A DNA stretch of 64,000 nt, taken from NCBI GenBank assembly GCA_005502875.1, contig SCMV01000005.1, positions 62,001 to 126,000 on the forward strand. Reading direction: 5' to 3'. This document shows positions 1 through 9,621 of this stretch, in pieces. This stretch comes from Comamonadaceae bacterium 2PF (lineage in GTDB: Bacteria > Pseudomonadota > Gammaproteobacteria > Burkholderiales > Burkholderiaceae_C). Position 1 is the stretch's first letter, and each line of letters opens with the position of its first letter. The position numbers were made by a program, and so were the translations under genes. The notes under the pieces were generated by a model. It saw nothing but the letters and a program-made list of their open reading frames with translations, was not told the origin of the DNA and searched no databases.

Positions 1-1045
1 CGACAGGCAGGCTTTCGCCTGTGATGAGCGATTCATCCACATGGCTGCGCCCCTCAATGATTTCGCCATCAACGGGCACGCGGTCACCCGGGCGTATGCT
101 CACCAGGTCACCGACCCTCACGTCGGCCACGGGCATTTCGACGTCAACGCCATCGCGTCGAACCAGTGCCGTGCTCGGCCGCAAGGCGTTGAGAGAGCGA
201 ATCGCGTCCGTGGTCTGCCGCTTTGCGCGATCTTCCAACCACTTGCCCAGGAGAACGAGCGTGATCACTGCAGCCGAGGCTTCGAAATAGAGGTGCGGCA
301 TGCCGTGCTGTGAATGCCGCATCAGAAGGTAGACGGACAGGCCGAAGGCTGCGGACGTGCCAAGCGCAACCAGCAGGTCCATGTTGCCGGCCTTGGCCTT
401 GACGGCCCGCCATCCTGCCCGGTAGAAGCGCCAGCCCAGCCAGAATTGCACCGGCGTGGCCAGTGCGAGTTGCAGCCAGCCATTGAGCATCCAGTCGATC
501 CCCACCAACTGCAGCACCATGGGCAATACCAGTGGCAAGGTTAAAACAGAAGCGATCGCCACGGGCCCCCATGTCGGCAGGGTGTTGGGCTTTGCGGGCT
601 CGGCTTCCTGCTTCAATTGAGTCACATAGCCTGCCTTGGTGACGGCTGCCACGAGAGATGCGGGTGGGATCGTGGAGAGTGCACGCACGGCGGCCTGTTC
701 GGTTGCCAGGTTGACGGAGGCCAACAAGACGCCGGGAACCTTGAGCAAGGCTTTTTCCACCCGGGTGACGCAAGAGGCGCAGGTCATGCCCTCGACATGG
801 AGGGCCACATCGGTGGTCTTCAGGTCGTAGCCGGCCTCGCGGACGGCTGCGCTGAGTACCTCAAGGTTCACAGATGGGTCCGCTTGGACCGAGGCCACTT
901 CGGTGGCCAAATTGACGTTGGCGCTTTGCACACCAGCCGTTGCCTTGAGCGATTTTTCTACCCTGGACACACAAGAAGCGCAAGTCATCCCCGAGATGGG
1001 GATGTCGATTCGGAATGTGGCCAGCGGCTTTTGCGGGGAGATCAT
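1..1045 (-). CDS. copA: Cu(I)-exporting P1B-type ATPase, N-terminal part (truncated by window edge)
   Basis: Inner-membrane pump that moves Cu(I), perhaps also Ag(I), from cytoplasm to periplasm at the cost of ATP. The 348 codons present start at an ATG (MISPQKPL) and run open off the left edge. Two HMA metal-binding domains carry GMTCASC at residues 19-25 and 86-92. Hydrophobic membrane segments follow from about residue 155, and the last codons reach the actuator motif TGES. The CPC membrane motif, the phosphorylated Asp and the ATP site would lie outside the window. It is divergent from a small HMA chaperone (1223-1477) and is preceded by a MerR-family-type promoter. Two HMA domains followed by TGES make the family call firm; the preference for copper rests on the CASC sites and the neighbouring cus genes. 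Confidence 0.93.
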   Translation of the reverse strand, partial: MISPQKPLATFRIDIPISGMTCASCVSRVEKSLKATAGVQSANVNLATEVASVQADPSVNLEVLSAAVREAGYDLKTTDVALHVEGMTCASCVTRVEKALLKVPGVLLASVNLATEQAAVRALSTIPPASLVAAVTKAGYVTQLKQEAEPAKPNTLPTWGPVAIASVLTLPLVLPMVLQLVGIDWMLNGWLQLALATPVQFWLGWRFYRAGWRAVKAKAGNMDLLVALGTSAAFGLSVYLLMRHSQHGMPHLYFEASAAVITLVLLGKWLEDRAKRQTTDAIRSLNALRPSTALVRRDGVDVEMPVADVRVGDLVSIRPGDRVPVDGEIIEGRSHVDESLITGESLPV

Positions 1046-1080
1046 GGTGTGCCCGTATAGGTGGTTGATGTTTGTCGTGG

Positions 1081-1111
1081 ATCCTCAAGCTTCCCATCGT
1101 GGGAATGTAAA
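1081..1111 (-). promoter_or_regulatory. CueR-type promoter/operator of copA
   Basis: On the minus strand a -35-like TTTACA (1111-1106) is followed directly by TTCC-N7-GGAA (1105-1091). A weak -10, GAGGAT (1086-1081), lies 19 bp from the -35. An overlong 19-bp spacer holding a dyad is the layout of promoters activated by CueR/MerR-type regulators. The same TTCC-N7-GGAA arrangement occurs in the opposite direction at 1168-1182. The dyad is seen directly; the identity of the regulator is inferred. Confidence 0.7.
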
Positions 1112-1161
1112 GCCGTGTGGCAATTACATGCGTTAACTGCGGGGTTATTGAAAACAGGTGC

Positions 1162-1192
1162 TTGACCTTCCTGCTGTAGGAAGCTTGAAAGT
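1162..1192 (+). promoter_or_regulatory. CueR-type promoter/operator of the copper chaperone gene
   Basis: TTGACC (1162-1167) is the -35, followed at once by TTCC-N7-GGAA (1168-1182) and, after a 19-bp spacer, a weak -10 (GAAAGT, 1187-1192). It closely resembles the E. coli copA promoter bound by CueR, in which the dyad also abuts TTGACC. It drives the HMA chaperone at 1223. Confidence 0.78.
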
Positions 1193-1222
1193 AAATCCAC
1201 CCCAAACCAATCGGAGTTTCTG

Positions 1223-1477
1223 ATGATCACTTTTGAAGTCAAGGACATGACTTGCGGCCATTGCGTCAGCACCATCACCAAGGCGGTGCGGGCCGTCGAT
1301 AAAGAGGCCACCGTACGGATCGAGTTGCAGTCGCACCAAGTCCAGATCGAACCCACAGAGGCGGATGCAGATGAACTTCGCGACGCAATCCAGGAGGCTG
1401 GCTACACCCCTGTGGTGGTGACAAATGGGCCGCTCAAACCCGAGAAGGCCAATCGAGGTGGCTGTTGTTGTGGGTGA
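1223..1477 (+). CDS. copZ: HMA-domain copper chaperone (CopZ-like)
   Basis: Small 84-residue soluble metallochaperone expected to bind Cu(I) and pass it to the divergent CopA. A single ferredoxin-like HMA fold carries MTCGHC at residues 9-14, and the protein ends in an unusual Cys-rich tail (GGCCCG) that could add a second metal site. The tail is longer than in classical CopZ (about 70 residues). The start is an ATG 31 bp after the predicted -10, with a weak Shine-Dalgarno (CGGAG) upstream. It converges with cusA (stop-to-stop 15 bp) and no terminator is visible between them. Confidence 0.88.
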   Translation: MITFEVKDMTCGHCVSTITKAVRAVDKEATVRIELQSHQVQIEPTEADADELRDAIQEAGYTPVVVTNGPLKPEKANRGGCCCG

Positions 1478-1491
1478 TGGCGTGACAGCCT

Positions 1492-4400
1492 TCAGGCATG
1501 TTTCATGTGAGGCGCTTGCGTGGCGCGCCTTGCCTTTTTGCTGCGGCGAATCAGCAGGTACGCAGCCGGAATCACGAACATCGACAGCAGTGGCGCCGTG
1601 ATCATGCCCCCGACCATGGGTGCAGCAATGCGCTGCATGACCTCGGAGCCCGTGCCTGCACCCCACATGATCGGCAGCAAGCCCGCGAGGATCACTGCCA
1701 CCGTCATGGCCTTGGGGCGCACGCGCAGCACGGCACCGTCACGGATGGCGTCCAGCAGGTCATCGACACTGACCTGGCCCTTGTCGATGCGCTCACCCCA
1801 AGCCTGCTTGAGGTAGAGCAGCATGATCACGCCGAACTCGGCGGACACGCCAGCCAATGCAATGAACCCGACTGCCCCGGCCACCGACAGGTTGTAACCC
1901 AACAGGTAGAGCAACCAGATGCCCCCCACCAGGGCAAAGGGCAGCGTGGCCATGATCAGCAAGGCTTCGTCAAACGCGCCGAATGTCAGGTACAGCAACA
2001 CGAAGATGATCAGCAGCGTGAACGGCACCACCACCTTGAGCTTGGCCGTGGCCCGCTCCAGGAACTCGAACTGGCCTGACCAGGACACCGAGTAGCCAGG
2101 CGGCAGTTTGACCTTGGCCGCGACAGCCTTTTGCATGTCCTGCACCGCTGATCGCAGATCCCGCCCCCGGATGTCCACATACACCCAGCCTGACAGGCGG
2201 GCGTTCTCGCTGCGCAGCATGGGCGGGCCATCGGTCACGCGGATGTCGGCCACATCGGACAAGACCAGGCGCTGTCCACGCTCGTTGACGATAGGCAAAG
2301 TGCGTAATTTCTCCAGCGAATCGCGTGTCTCGCGTGGGTAGCGCAGGTTGATCGGGAAGCGCTGCAAACCTTCCACCGTCTCGCCGATGTTCTCGCCGCC
2401 CACTGCCGAGCTGATGACCGACTGCACATCGGCGATGTTCATGCCAAAGCGCGCGGCGGCATCGCGGCGGATGTTGACGTCCACATACCGGCCACCTGTC
2501 AGGCGTTCGGCCAAGGCGCTGCTGACACCGGGCACATCCTTGAGCGCCCGCTCGATCTCACCCGTGAGTCGGTCGATGGTGGCCAGGTCGGTGCCCGCCA
2601 CCTTCACGCCCACGGGGCTCTTGATGCCGGTGGCCAGCATGTCGATGCGGTTGCGGATGGGGGGCACCCAAATGTTGGCCAGGCCGGGCACTTTGACAAT
2701 GCGGTCCAGCTCTTCAACCAGCCTGTCTTGCGTCATGCCCGGGCGCCATTGGTCTTTGGGTTTGAACTGGATGGTGGTCTCGAACATCTCCATGGGCGCC
2801 GGGTCGGTCGCGGTTTCGGCGCGGCCTGCCTTGCCATAGACACCGGCCACCTCGGGCACGGTTTTGATCAAACGGTCGGTTTGCTGAAGCAGCTCGGCGG
2901 CCTTGCCTGCGGACAAGCCCGGCAGGGCCGTGGGCATGTAGAGCAGGTCGCCCTCGTCCAGTTTGGGCATGAACTCGCCGCCAATGTGCTGCAAGGGCCA
3001 CAAGCTGAGCAACAGCAACACGGTGGCCACCGCCAGCGTGCGCTTGGGGCCTTGCAAGACCGCATTGAGCAGCGGGCGGTAGATGGCAATCAGGAATCGG
3101 TTGAGCGGGTTGCTCTGCTCGCTGGGGATGCGGCCACGGATCAGGTAGCCCATCAGCACGGGGATCAGCGTGACCGACAAGCCCGCTGCCGCCGCCATGG
3201 CGTAGGTTTTGGTGAAGGCCAGCGGCGAGAACAGCCGCCCCTCTTGCGCCTCCAACGTGAACACCGGCACAAAGGACAGCGTGATGATCAACAGCGAGAA
3301 AAACAGCGCGGGCCCGACCTCGGCCGCCGAGTCGCCGATGACCTTCCAGCGCTCGGCACCTTCCAGCGTTTGATCGGGGTGGGCCTGCTCCCAATGTTCC
3401 AGGTGCTTGTGTGCGTTCTCGATCATCACCACGGCTGCGTCCACCATGGCACCAATGGCAATGGCGATGCCGCCCAGCGACATGATGTTGGCGTTCACCC
3501 CTTGGTGGTGCATGACGATGAAAGCCGCCAGGATGCCCAGTGGCAGCGAGATGATGGCCACCAGGGCCGAGCGCAGGTGAAACAAAAAGACAAAGCACAC
3601 CACGGCCACCACGGCGAACTCTTCGAGCAGCTTGTGTGACAGGTTCTCCACCGCGCGCTCGATGAGGGTGGATCGGTCGTACACCGGCACGATCTCCACC
3701 CCTTTGGGCAAGCTGGCTTGCAGGGTCTTGAGCTTGGCCTTCACAGCAGCAATCGTCTCCAATGCGTTTTTGCCTGAGCGCATCACGATCACGCCGCCAG
3801 TGGCCTCCCCCTCACCGTCCAACTCGCCAATGCCCCGACGCATCTCGGGTCCCATCTGGATGCGGGCCACATCCCCCAGGCGCACTGATACGCCTGCGTC
3901 GGTGGTAACCAAGGGCACTTGTCGGAAATCGTCCAGCGATTGCAGGTAGCCAGAGGCGCGCACCATGTACTCGGCTTCGCCCAACTCCAGCACCGAACCG
4001 CCCGCCTCCTGGTTGGCCTTCTGGATGGCCTCGACCACCTGGGTGTGCGGGATGCCGTAGGTGGCCAGTTTGTCGGGGTCCAGCACCACTTGGTACTGGC
4101 GCACCATGCCGCCTACAGAGGCCACTTCCGCCACATTGGGCACGGTCTTGAGTTCGTACTTCAAGAACCAGTCCTGCAAGGCACGCAACTGACCCGCATC
4201 CTGTGTGCCTCCACGGTCCACCAGGGCGTATTGGTAAATCCAGCCCACACCCGTGGCGTCGGGCCCCAGCGACGCCTTGGCGCTGGCAGGCAAACGCGAC
4301 TGAACCTGGTTCAGGTACTCCAGCACACGTGAGCGGGCCCAGTACAGATCGGTGCCGTCCTCGAACAGCACGTAGACATAAGAGTCGCCGAAGAAGGAGT

Positions 4401-4653
4401 ACCCCCGCACCGTCTTGGCGCCAGGCACCGACAGCATGGTCGTGGTCAGCGGGTAGGTGACCTGGTTCTCCACAATGCGCGGCGCCTGGCCTGGGTAGGT
4501 CGTGCGGATGATGACTTGCACATCAGACAGGTCGGGCAAGGCGTCCAGCGGCGTTCTCGCAACCGAATACACCCCCCATGCACTGAGCATCAAGGTGGCC
4601 AGCAGCACCAGGAAGCGGTTGGTGATGGACCAACGGATCAGGCGGGCGATCAT
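1492..4653 (-). CDS. cusA: Cu(I)/Ag(I) efflux RND transporter CusA
   Basis: Inner-membrane proton-driven pump of the heavy-metal-efflux RND family, the engine of a CusCBA tripartite exporter that ejects Cu(I)/Ag(I) across both membranes. It has 1053 residues, the normal length for the family. Landmarks are the N-terminal [10 protein letters not shown] transmembrane start, two periplasmic loops, and the HME-RND signature [21 protein letters not shown] around residues 394-414 in a transmembrane helix that carries the proton relay. The C-terminal half repeats the 6-helix bundle. The start ATG overlaps the cusB stop by 4 bp (ATGA), showing translational coupling. The methionine relay could not be checked without an alignment. 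Confidence 0.95.
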   Translation of the reverse strand: MIARLIRWSITNRFLVLLATLMLSAWGVYSVARTPLDALPDLSDVQVIIRTTYPGQAPRIVENQVTYPLTTTMLSVPGAKTVRGYSFFGDSYVYVLFEDGTDLYWARSRVLEYLNQVQSRLPASAKASLGPDATGVGWIYQYALVDRGGTQDAGQLRALQDWFLKYELKTVPNVAEVASVGGMVRQYQVVLDPDKLATYGIPHTQVVEAIQKANQEAGGSVLELGEAEYMVRASGYLQSLDDFRQVPLVTTDAGVSVRLGDVARIQMGPEMRRGIGELDGEGEATGGVIVMRSGKNALETIAAVKAKLKTLQASLPKGVEIVPVYDRSTLIERAVENLSHKLLEEFAVVAVVCFVFLFHLRSALVAIISLPLGILAAFIVMHHQGVNANIMSLGGIAIAIGAMVDAAVVMIENAHKHLEHWEQAHPDQTLEGAERWKVIGDSAAEVGPALFFSLLIITLSFVPVFTLEAQEGRLFSPLAFTKTYAMAAAAGLSVTLIPVLMGYLIRGRIPSEQSNPLNRFLIAIYRPLLNAVLQGPKRTLAVATVLLLLSLWPLQHIGGEFMPKLDEGDLLYMPTALPGLSAGKAAELLQQTDRLIKTVPEVAGVYGKAGRAETATDPAPMEMFETTIQFKPKDQWRPGMTQDRLVEELDRIVKVPGLANIWVPPIRNRIDMLATGIKSPVGVKVAGTDLATIDRLTGEIERALKDVPGVSSALAERLTGGRYVDVNIRRDAAARFGMNIADVQSVISSAVGGENIGETVEGLQRFPINLRYPRETRDSLEKLRTLPIVNERGQRLVLSDVADIRVTDGPPMLRSENARLSGWVYVDIRGRDLRSAVQDMQKAVAAKVKLPPGYSVSWSGQFEFLERATAKLKVVVPFTLLIIFVLLYLTFGAFDEALLIMATLPFALVGGIWLLYLLGYNLSVAGAVGFIALAGVSAEFGVIMLLYLKQAWGERIDKGQVSVDDLLDAIRDGAVLRVRPKAMTVAVILAGLLPIMWGAGTGSEVMQRIAAPMVGGMITAPLLSMFVIPAAYLLIRRSKKARRATQAPHMKHA

Positions 4654-6320
4654 GGCTTGCTCCCTTGCTTGGCTGTCCCATGGGCTTGATGGGGCGCCTC
4701 GGACGCAGGCTGGGGCTCAGGTGCCAGGTGCGACAGTCGGGTCAACTGCGGCATGCCATCGGCATCCATGTAGAACTCAAAGCTCACCGGGTCCCCCACT
4801 TCCAGATGGCGGGGCAGTCCGCCCTTGAGCGGCACCTTGAAATCCATCGTCATGGCGCCCCACTTGAGTGAGGCAATCGGCCCGTGCGACAAGGTGATGG
4901 CCTCGCCTGTCAGGGCTTCTACCTTGGCCTGACCTTCGTGTCTGGGTGCAGCCTTGTCCACCGTCGTCGCAGGCGTGCCATTCAAGCGGGCTTCGACACC
5001 CTTGAGGCTGGCTTCCGAATCGATCAGGAACTGCGAAGACACCACCACACGCTGGCCCACATCCAGGCCGCGCTTGACCTCGGTTTGCCCATCGCTCTCG
5101 ATGCCCGTCTCGATCTCGACCGGGCGGAACCGCCCTTTGTCTTCTGCCAGCATCACCACGGTGCGTTTGCCCGTCTGGATGACGGCCTCGGTGGGGATCA
5201 ACAAGGCCTTCTCGGCACGCATGTCCATGAACTGCATGGCCACGCTCATGCCTGGCACTAGGCGCATGCCGGGGTTGTTCAACTGCACGCGGGCCTTGAG
5301 GGTGCGGGTGCCAGGGCTGACCTCCGGCACCAGGGCCTGAACCGTGCCTTCAAAGGTGGTGCCAGGCACAGCCGGGCTGCGGGCCTGCACCTTGGTGCCT
5401 GGGCGCAGTTGCGCGACTTGACTCTCCGGCACTTCGGCGTTGGCCCAAACCGTGGACACGCCGTTGATGCGCAACAAAGTGGCTCCAGGCATCACGGACA
5501 TGCCTTCACGCACCATCAACTCGCTGAGCACGCCGCCGATGGGCGCCACCAGGGTGATGCGCGGCTGGGTCTTGCCGGTTTGCTCGACGCGCTTGATCTG
5601 ATCCTCGCTCATGCCCACCTGACGCATGCGCTGGCGAGCGCCATCCACCAAGCTGCCCAGGTCGGCACCCCGCATGCGGCGAACAGACAAGAACTCTTCT
5701 TGCGCGGCCACCCAATCAGGCACATAGAGATCGGCCAGGGGCTGACCTTGTTTGACCGCATCCAGCGTGGCGCGCACATGCAGCCGCTCCACAAACCCGG
5801 CGGCCCGTGCTTGCATGACAACCTGGTCGCGTTCGTTGTAAGCGATGCTGCCCACGGCAGAGACCTGGGGCGACAGCACCCCTTCTGTGACCTCTGCAGT
5901 GCGTACACCCAGGTTCTGCTGGATGCGCGGGCTGACGGTGACCTTGCCCTGGTCACCATCGCTGTCTGCGTAGACGGGCACCAGCATCATGTCCATGAAA
6001 GGCGACTTCGCGGGCTTGTCGAACTTGTTGCCCGGCACCATGGGGTCGTGGTAGTACAAGACCTTCTTGCCGGTGACCGGGTCCATGTCGCCAGCCTTGA
6101 GGCCATCGGCGATGTGTCGCCGGGTGGCGTCTTCACCCTCGGCCACGCTTTGCGGCAGGGCTTGGGTGGCGTTTGCTTCTGTGGCAGGCTGAGCGGGGCG
6201 CAGTTCAGCATCGGCATTCATGCCCATGCCTCTTTGCATGCCCAATGCGTACAGGCCATATGCAGCGGCACTCAGTGCTGTGGCGGCAATCATGGCGATC
6301 ACCAGATTTTTGAGTTTCAT
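4650..6320 (-). CDS. cusB: Periplasmic adaptor CusB with N-terminal metal-binding and C-terminal CusF-like domains
   Basis: Membrane fusion protein that links CusA to the outer-membrane channel and takes part in metal loading. The start is the ATG at 6320, with GGAG 6 bp upstream; an in-frame upstream codon at 6344 has no such site. The product (556 aa) has an N-terminal membrane anchor, a heavy-metal-binding segment beginning YYHDPMVPG near residue 90, and then barrel-sandwich/hairpin and beta-barrel parts of the HlyD type. Near residues 480-540 is a CusF-like domain whose W and two Met ligands are visible ([10 protein letters not shown]). Fusion of CusF to CusB replaces a separate cusF gene. 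It lies 13 bp after cusC and overlaps cusA. Confidence 0.94.
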   Translation of the reverse strand: MKLKNLVIAMIAATALSAAAYGLYALGMQRGMGMNADAELRPAQPATEANATQALPQSVAEGEDATRRHIADGLKAGDMDPVTGKKVLYYHDPMVPGNKFDKPAKSPFMDMMLVPVYADSDGDQGKVTVSPRIQQNLGVRTAEVTEGVLSPQVSAVGSIAYNERDQVVMQARAAGFVERLHVRATLDAVKQGQPLADLYVPDWVAAQEEFLSVRRMRGADLGSLVDGARQRMRQVGMSEDQIKRVEQTGKTQPRITLVAPIGGVLSELMVREGMSVMPGATLLRINGVSTVWANAEVPESQVAQLRPGTKVQARSPAVPGTTFEGTVQALVPEVSPGTRTLKARVQLNNPGMRLVPGMSVAMQFMDMRAEKALLIPTEAVIQTGKRTVVMLAEDKGRFRPVEIETGIESDGQTEVKRGLDVGQRVVVSSQFLIDSEASLKGVEARLNGTPATTVDKAAPRHEGQAKVEALTGEAITLSHGPIASLKWGAMTMDFKVPLKGGLPRHLEVGDPVSFEFYMDADGMPQLTRLSHLAPEPQPASEAPHQAHGTAKQGSKP

Positions 6321-6333
6321 GTGAGGCTCCGTG

Positions 6334-7698
6334 TCAGTGGTCAAGAACGGGTATGGCCGCGTCGTGTTCCACCGGGATCAGGTAGTTGAGCTGCGCCCAG
6401 ATGCGAGCGGTGTCCATGTCGAGTCGCAGCCGGTCCATTTGGGTGTCCAAGGCCATGCGGCGAGCCTCCAGCACGGAGGCCAGCGTGCCGCTGCCGCCTC
6501 GGTAGGCGGTCAAGGCGGCCTGTGTTCGCTCGGCAGCCAGCGGGATCAAGGCGCTGTCGTAGCGGCGCAGGCGATCCCGGCTGCTCTGCCAGGTTTGGAG
6601 CATCACCGTGACCTGGGCAAGGTGCTCCCGTGTGGCCTCTTCGCGCTGGGCGCGCATTTGCTCCACGGTGGCCAACCTGGCAGCCAGGTCCCGGTCCTGA
6701 CGGCTCTTTTGATCCCATTGCAAGGGAACGGAGACATTGACAGAGGCCATCTTGGAATAGCCGGGCCCACGTTGACTGAGCATCAGCTCCACACCCCAGT
6801 CGGCTTGCTTGTTGGCTCGGGCCAGGTCCGCATCGGCCTGAGCCATCTCTTCCTGCCTGACCATGAAGGTGATGTCGGGGTGCGAGGTCAGCGTGCTTTC
6901 CAGATCGCTCAGGTGCAAGGGAACATGGCTGGTGTCGGGTGCATCACCCAGGGGCGTGTCGGCTGCACGACCTGTCCACCGGCGCAGCGCGGTCTGCACG
7001 GTGCTCACTTCACGCGTGGCCAGATCGATGCGGTCATCCACTTGGGCGAGTGCTGAGCGTGCGGCGAGCACATCGGTTTGCGATCCTCGGCCACCTCGGT
7101 AGGCGACCTCAGTCGCCTCAACTTGCAGGCGGATTTCATCGCGCTGTGCCTTGACCAGGGCCAGCATGCGTTCCTGGTAGTAGAGATCCAGCCAGGCGAT
7201 GGCCGTGTCTCGTTGCAGTTGAGCCAGCGCTTGTGCGCGGCTGGCTTCGCTGGCCTGGGCTTCCCGCTCAAAGCGCATGGACCGTGCAAGACGTTTGTCT
7301 TCACGGGTGAACTCCTGCATGAGACCCACTGAGCGCATGGTCATGAAATCGCGGGTGACGCTGAAGCGATCAGGCCCGTTAATGGGCAGGTTGTTGATGC
7401 CCAGTTTGAGGACGGGATCAGGTTGCTGAGCGGCCGAAACTGCCATGTCGCGGGCAGCCGCCGTGGCGTGGTTCTGGGCCACCAGTTGCTGTGAGCGTGC
7501 CTGGGACAGCCCGAGCGCATGTTCAAACGTCAGGACGTCCCCGGCATGGGCGTGGAAGGATGCGAGGCTGAGGGCCACCAGAACGACGACACCTTGGAAG
7601 CGCGTGCGAATGCGCGTGAGCATGCGCATGCAAATGGGATGGCCGAGATCGACCAGTTGCATGCCCCTGCGCGGCAGGAGCGAAGAATGGGTAAACAT
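6334..7698 (-). CDS. cusC: Outer-membrane efflux factor CusC (TolC superfamily)
   Basis: Outer-membrane channel of the CusCBA pump. ATG 7698 (MFTHSSLL) is chosen because GGAGG lies 5 bp upstream; an open extension to 7755 lacks a ribosome site. The product has 454 residues. A long N-terminal extension precedes a signal-peptide-like hydrophobic stretch ending AHA, then the TolC-type region starting LTFEHALGLSQ, with two coiled-coil repeats rich in Ala, Gln and Arg (RSQTDVLAARSALAQVDDRI in the first). No lipobox Cys is seen, unlike E. coli CusC. It is first in the cusC-cusB-cusA operon; a large hairpin lies in the 137-bp gap before it. Confidence 0.9.
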   Translation of the reverse strand: MFTHSSLLPRRGMQLVDLGHPICMRMLTRIRTRFQGVVVLVALSLASFHAHAGDVLTFEHALGLSQARSQQLVAQNHATAAARDMAVSAAQQPDPVLKLGINNLPINGPDRFSVTRDFMTMRSVGLMQEFTREDKRLARSMRFEREAQASEASRAQALAQLQRDTAIAWLDLYYQERMLALVKAQRDEIRLQVEATEVAYRGGRGSQTDVLAARSALAQVDDRIDLATREVSTVQTALRRWTGRAADTPLGDAPDTSHVPLHLSDLESTLTSHPDITFMVRQEEMAQADADLARANKQADWGVELMLSQRGPGYSKMASVNVSVPLQWDQKSRQDRDLAARLATVEQMRAQREEATREHLAQVTVMLQTWQSSRDRLRRYDSALIPLAAERTQAALTAYRGGSGTLASVLEARRMALDTQMDRLRLDMDTARIWAQLNYLIPVEHDAAIPVLDH

Positions 7699-7787
7699 GA
7701 CACCTCCGAATGAAGCCAATGGCGTGGGCGTGTGCAGGACTTGGCAGAACGCCACGCGCCTGCATTGGCCAGCAACCTGCGCGACCA

Positions 7788-7820
7788 GGCGCTGAAGCGG
7801 CCGTCAGGCCTTTCAGCGCC
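7788..7820. other. Strong hairpin between the Cys/His-rich gene and cusC
   Basis: GGCGCTGAA (7788-7796) pairs perfectly with TTCAGCGCC (7812-7820), and GGCC (7799-7802) with GGCC (7807-7810) inside the loop. There is no T-run on either side, so it is not a classical intrinsic terminator. Its place in the intercistronic gap suggests an mRNA-stability or partial-termination element that separates the small-protein gene from cusCBA. Confidence 0.6.
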
Positions 7821-7835
7821 GCGTCACTCGGCGTG

Positions 7836-8252
7836 TCAAATGCGGAAGCAGCAGTGCAGTATGGACAGCGGTGGTGGCGCCGCGTGAAGGCGGCTGTCCG
7901 CAGTCGGCGCCAGGCCATCCGGCCTTGAGGCGTCCACCGTCAGGGCGACGGTGTACAGCGCGATCAACATCGCCGCAGGCACGGTAGGCACCTGGGTGTG
8001 ATCGCTTTGTTGGGTGGGGTGGCAATGCTCGGCGCACAGGCCAGGGTTGGCTTGGTCCAGGTGCCTGCCCATGCCTTCGTCCATCTGCTCGCAATCGATC
8101 ATGGCGCCCATCGCGGTGATGGCGTCGGCGGGGGCATTGCCGGAAACCATGCCGCTGGGGCAGGCGTAGGCCGCCACGCTCATCTGTGCGAACAGGATCA
8201 CGCCGACCATCAGTTGGCAAATCCAATGCTTGAGCGCGCGGAGCATGGTCAT
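7836..8252 (-). CDS. Exported Cys/His-rich protein linked to copper resistance (unknown function)
   Basis: A 138-residue protein beginning MTMLRALKHWIC. A hydrophobic signal segment (LMVGVILFAQMSVAAYA, about residues 14-30) is followed by metal-ligand-rich sequence (CEQMDEGMGRH, LCAEHCHP) and a second hydrophobic stretch. The protein ends HCCFRI, a tail remembered from small proteins next to cus operons in Burkholderiales. The ATG at 8252 overlaps the stop of the upstream MerR-family gene by 4 bp (ATGA), so the two are translationally coupled. A second in-frame ATG is at 8246. A periplasmic or membrane metal-handling role is inferred from the Cys/His/Met content and context only. Confidence 0.75.
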   Translation of the reverse strand: MTMLRALKHWICQLMVGVILFAQMSVAAYACPSGMVSGNAPADAITAMGAMIDCEQMDEGMGRHLDQANPGLCAEHCHPTQQSDHTQVPTVPAAMLIALYTVALTVDASRPDGLAPTADSRLHAAPPPLSILHCCFRI

Positions 8253-8680
8253 GCGGCCAACTGCTCTGCGGGTCGGGGGGCGTGATCCACCAGGGCCGCG
8301 ATGATGGGGCAGTGATCGCCCTTGGCCGACTTCTGGCAACAAGTGACCAAGCCTTCAAGGGCGACGGCCATGGCTTCCAGTTGGGTGGCTCGCTGGCGGA
8401 TGTCCAGCACACGTTGATGGGTGATCTCGCGCACGCGCACCTGATCGGTCTCGGCGCTCAAAGACACCAACGAGGCCACATCGTCCAGGGAGAAGCCCAA
8501 CTCTTGCGCACGTTTGATGAAACGCAGGCGCCGCACGTCACCCTCGTCGTACTGACGAAAGCCATTGCCTTCACGGGCAGGCTCACGCAACAACCCGCGC
8601 CGCTGGTAAAAGCGCACCGCTTCCACGCCGACTCCTGCCGAGTCGGCGAGCTTGCGAACGGTGAAGGCGTGCGTGGGCAT
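8249..8680 (-). CDS. MerR-family metal-responsive regulator (CueR/ZntR-like subgroup uncertain)
   Basis: A dimeric DNA-distorting activator of 143 residues. The N-terminal winged helix (VRKLADSAGVGVEAVRFYQRRGLL) is typical, followed by a long dimerisation helix and a C-terminal metal loop with TCC and GDHCPII; the second Cys of the pair and the loop Cys are 9 apart, as in MerR C117/C126 and ZntR C115/C124. The Cys expected at the start of the dimerisation helix (MerR C82, ZntR C79) is missing; this region reads SAETDQVRVRE. That argues against Hg or Zn and leaves copper or another ion. It overlaps the exported Cys/His-rich protein, so it probably regulates that unit. Confidence 0.82.
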   Translation of the reverse strand: MPTHAFTVRKLADSAGVGVEAVRFYQRRGLLREPAREGNGFRQYDEGDVRRLRFIKRAQELGFSLDDVASLVSLSAETDQVRVREITHQRVLDIRQRATQLEAMAVALEGLVTCCQKSAKGDHCPIIAALVDHAPRPAEQLAA

Positions 8681-8717
8681 GTGGAGCGATTTGGCTAATG
8701 TCTGTTGCGCAGAACGG

Positions 8718-8747
8718 AGTTTAGGCGAAGCGAATGTTGTTTGTCAA
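8718..8747 (-). promoter_or_regulatory. Promoter of the MerR-family/Cys-rich protein unit
   Basis: On the minus strand TTGACA (8747-8742), an 18-bp spacer and TAAACT (8723-8718) make a near-consensus sigma-70 promoter 38 bp before the regulator start at 8680. No clean TTCC-N7-GGAA dyad is present, unlike at the copA and copZ promoters. The spacer contains a tandem GCGAA repeat (plus strand). Confidence 0.65.
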
Positions 8748-8787
8748 ATTGGCTTTTCGGGGTTGGCTTGACAACGACGCGATGACA

Positions 8788-9186
8788 TCAATCACATGCC
8801 AGTACATCGATGATGGGGCAGCTGGCCTCACCGTTGCCATCGTCACACTGCCGGACCAAGTCGCCCAGTGCCTGTCGCATGACCGCCAAGTCAGCCATCT
8901 TCTGCTTGATCAGTCCCATCTTGCGCACAGCAAGAGCCCGAGTCTCACCGCAGGCACACGCGGCATCAAGGGTCAGCAATGCACCGATCTCTTCCAGCGT
9001 GAAACCCAGTGCCTGCGCCCGCTTGATGAATCGCAGGCGTTTGGCTTGCGAGGGAGCATAGCGCCGATGCCCTCCCAGTGGCTTGGGTGGCTCATCCAGC
9101 AGGCCGCGCCGCTGGTAGTAGCGAATCGTCTCGATGCTCACTCCGGCAGCGTCGGCCAGCTTGCCGATGGTCAGTTCTGTTGCCAT
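8788..9186 (-). CDS. merR: Mercury-responsive regulator MerR
   Basis: Hg(II)-sensing activator/repressor of the divergent merTP genes. The 132 residues comprise the N-terminal winged helix (IGKLADAAGVSIETIRYYQRR), the dimerisation helix, and all three Hg-ligand cysteine positions: CACGE near residue 80 (C82-like), RQC, and ASCPII, with the last two 9 apart. The ATG at 9186 has GAGGA 5 bp upstream; a GTG one codon earlier (9189) is an alternative. It is divergent from merT, and the shared promoter-operator lies between them. Confidence 0.92.
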   Translation of the reverse strand: MATELTIGKLADAAGVSIETIRYYQRRGLLDEPPKPLGGHRRYAPSQAKRLRFIKRAQALGFTLEEIGALLTLDAACACGETRALAVRKMGLIKQKMADLAVMRQALGDLVRQCDDGNGEASCPIIDVLACD

Positions 9187-9196
9187 CACATTCCTC

Positions 9197-9228
9197 TTGA
9201 CTCTGTACCTAAGTACGGGATTTAGAGT
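9197..9228 (+). promoter_or_regulatory. mer promoter-operator
   Basis: TTGACT (-35, 9197-9202) is followed by the MerR dyad CTGTAC-CTAA-GTACGG (9203-9218) and a -10 (TAGAGT, 9223-9228, 20-bp spacing; or TTAGAG with 19). This matches the Tn501/Tn21 merT promoter layout, where MerR untwists an overlong spacer on Hg(II) binding. merR should be read from an overlapping promoter on the other strand. Confidence 0.88.
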
Positions 9229-9261
9229 AACACTTGGACAAACAAGTTCTAGAAAAACGAC

Positions 9262-9609
9262 ATGGCACGACTCACTGAAAAAGGTTCGTTGATCGCAGGT
9301 GCGCTGGCCGCCATCGGGGCATCGGTGTGCTGTGTAGGACCCCTTGTTCTGCTGGCACTGGGCATCGGTGGGTCATGGGTTGGCAGCCTGACCGCGATGG
9401 AGCCGTACCGCCCTGTTTTCATCGGCCTGACGCTGCTCTTCCTTGGACTGGCTTTTCGCAAGCTCTACGTGGCGCCCCAGGTCTGCACGCCCGGGACGCC
9501 GTGCGCTGATCCACGCGCACGCCAAAGACAGCGCCTGATGTTTTGGGTCGTCACGCTGCTGCTGCTAGGCCTGCTGGCCGTGCCGTGTTTCGCCTCACTG
9601 TTCTACTGA
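9262..9609 (+). CDS. merT: Mercuric ion transport protein MerT
   Basis: Inner-membrane importer that brings Hg(II) into the cytoplasm. It has 115 residues and three membrane helices. A vicinal Cys pair (SVCCVGP) is in the first helix, and a second pair (CTPGTPC) is in the cytoplasmic loop between helices two and three; both are hallmarks of the family. The length is normal. It is followed after 12 bp by merP in one transcription unit under the mer promoter. Confidence 0.95.
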   Translation: MARLTEKGSLIAGALAAIGASVCCVGPLVLLALGIGGSWVGSLTAMEPYRPVFIGLTLLFLGLAFRKLYVAPQVCTPGTPCADPRARQRQRLMFWVVTLLLLGLLAVPCFASLFY

Positions 9610-9621
9610 AAGGAGACTTCC

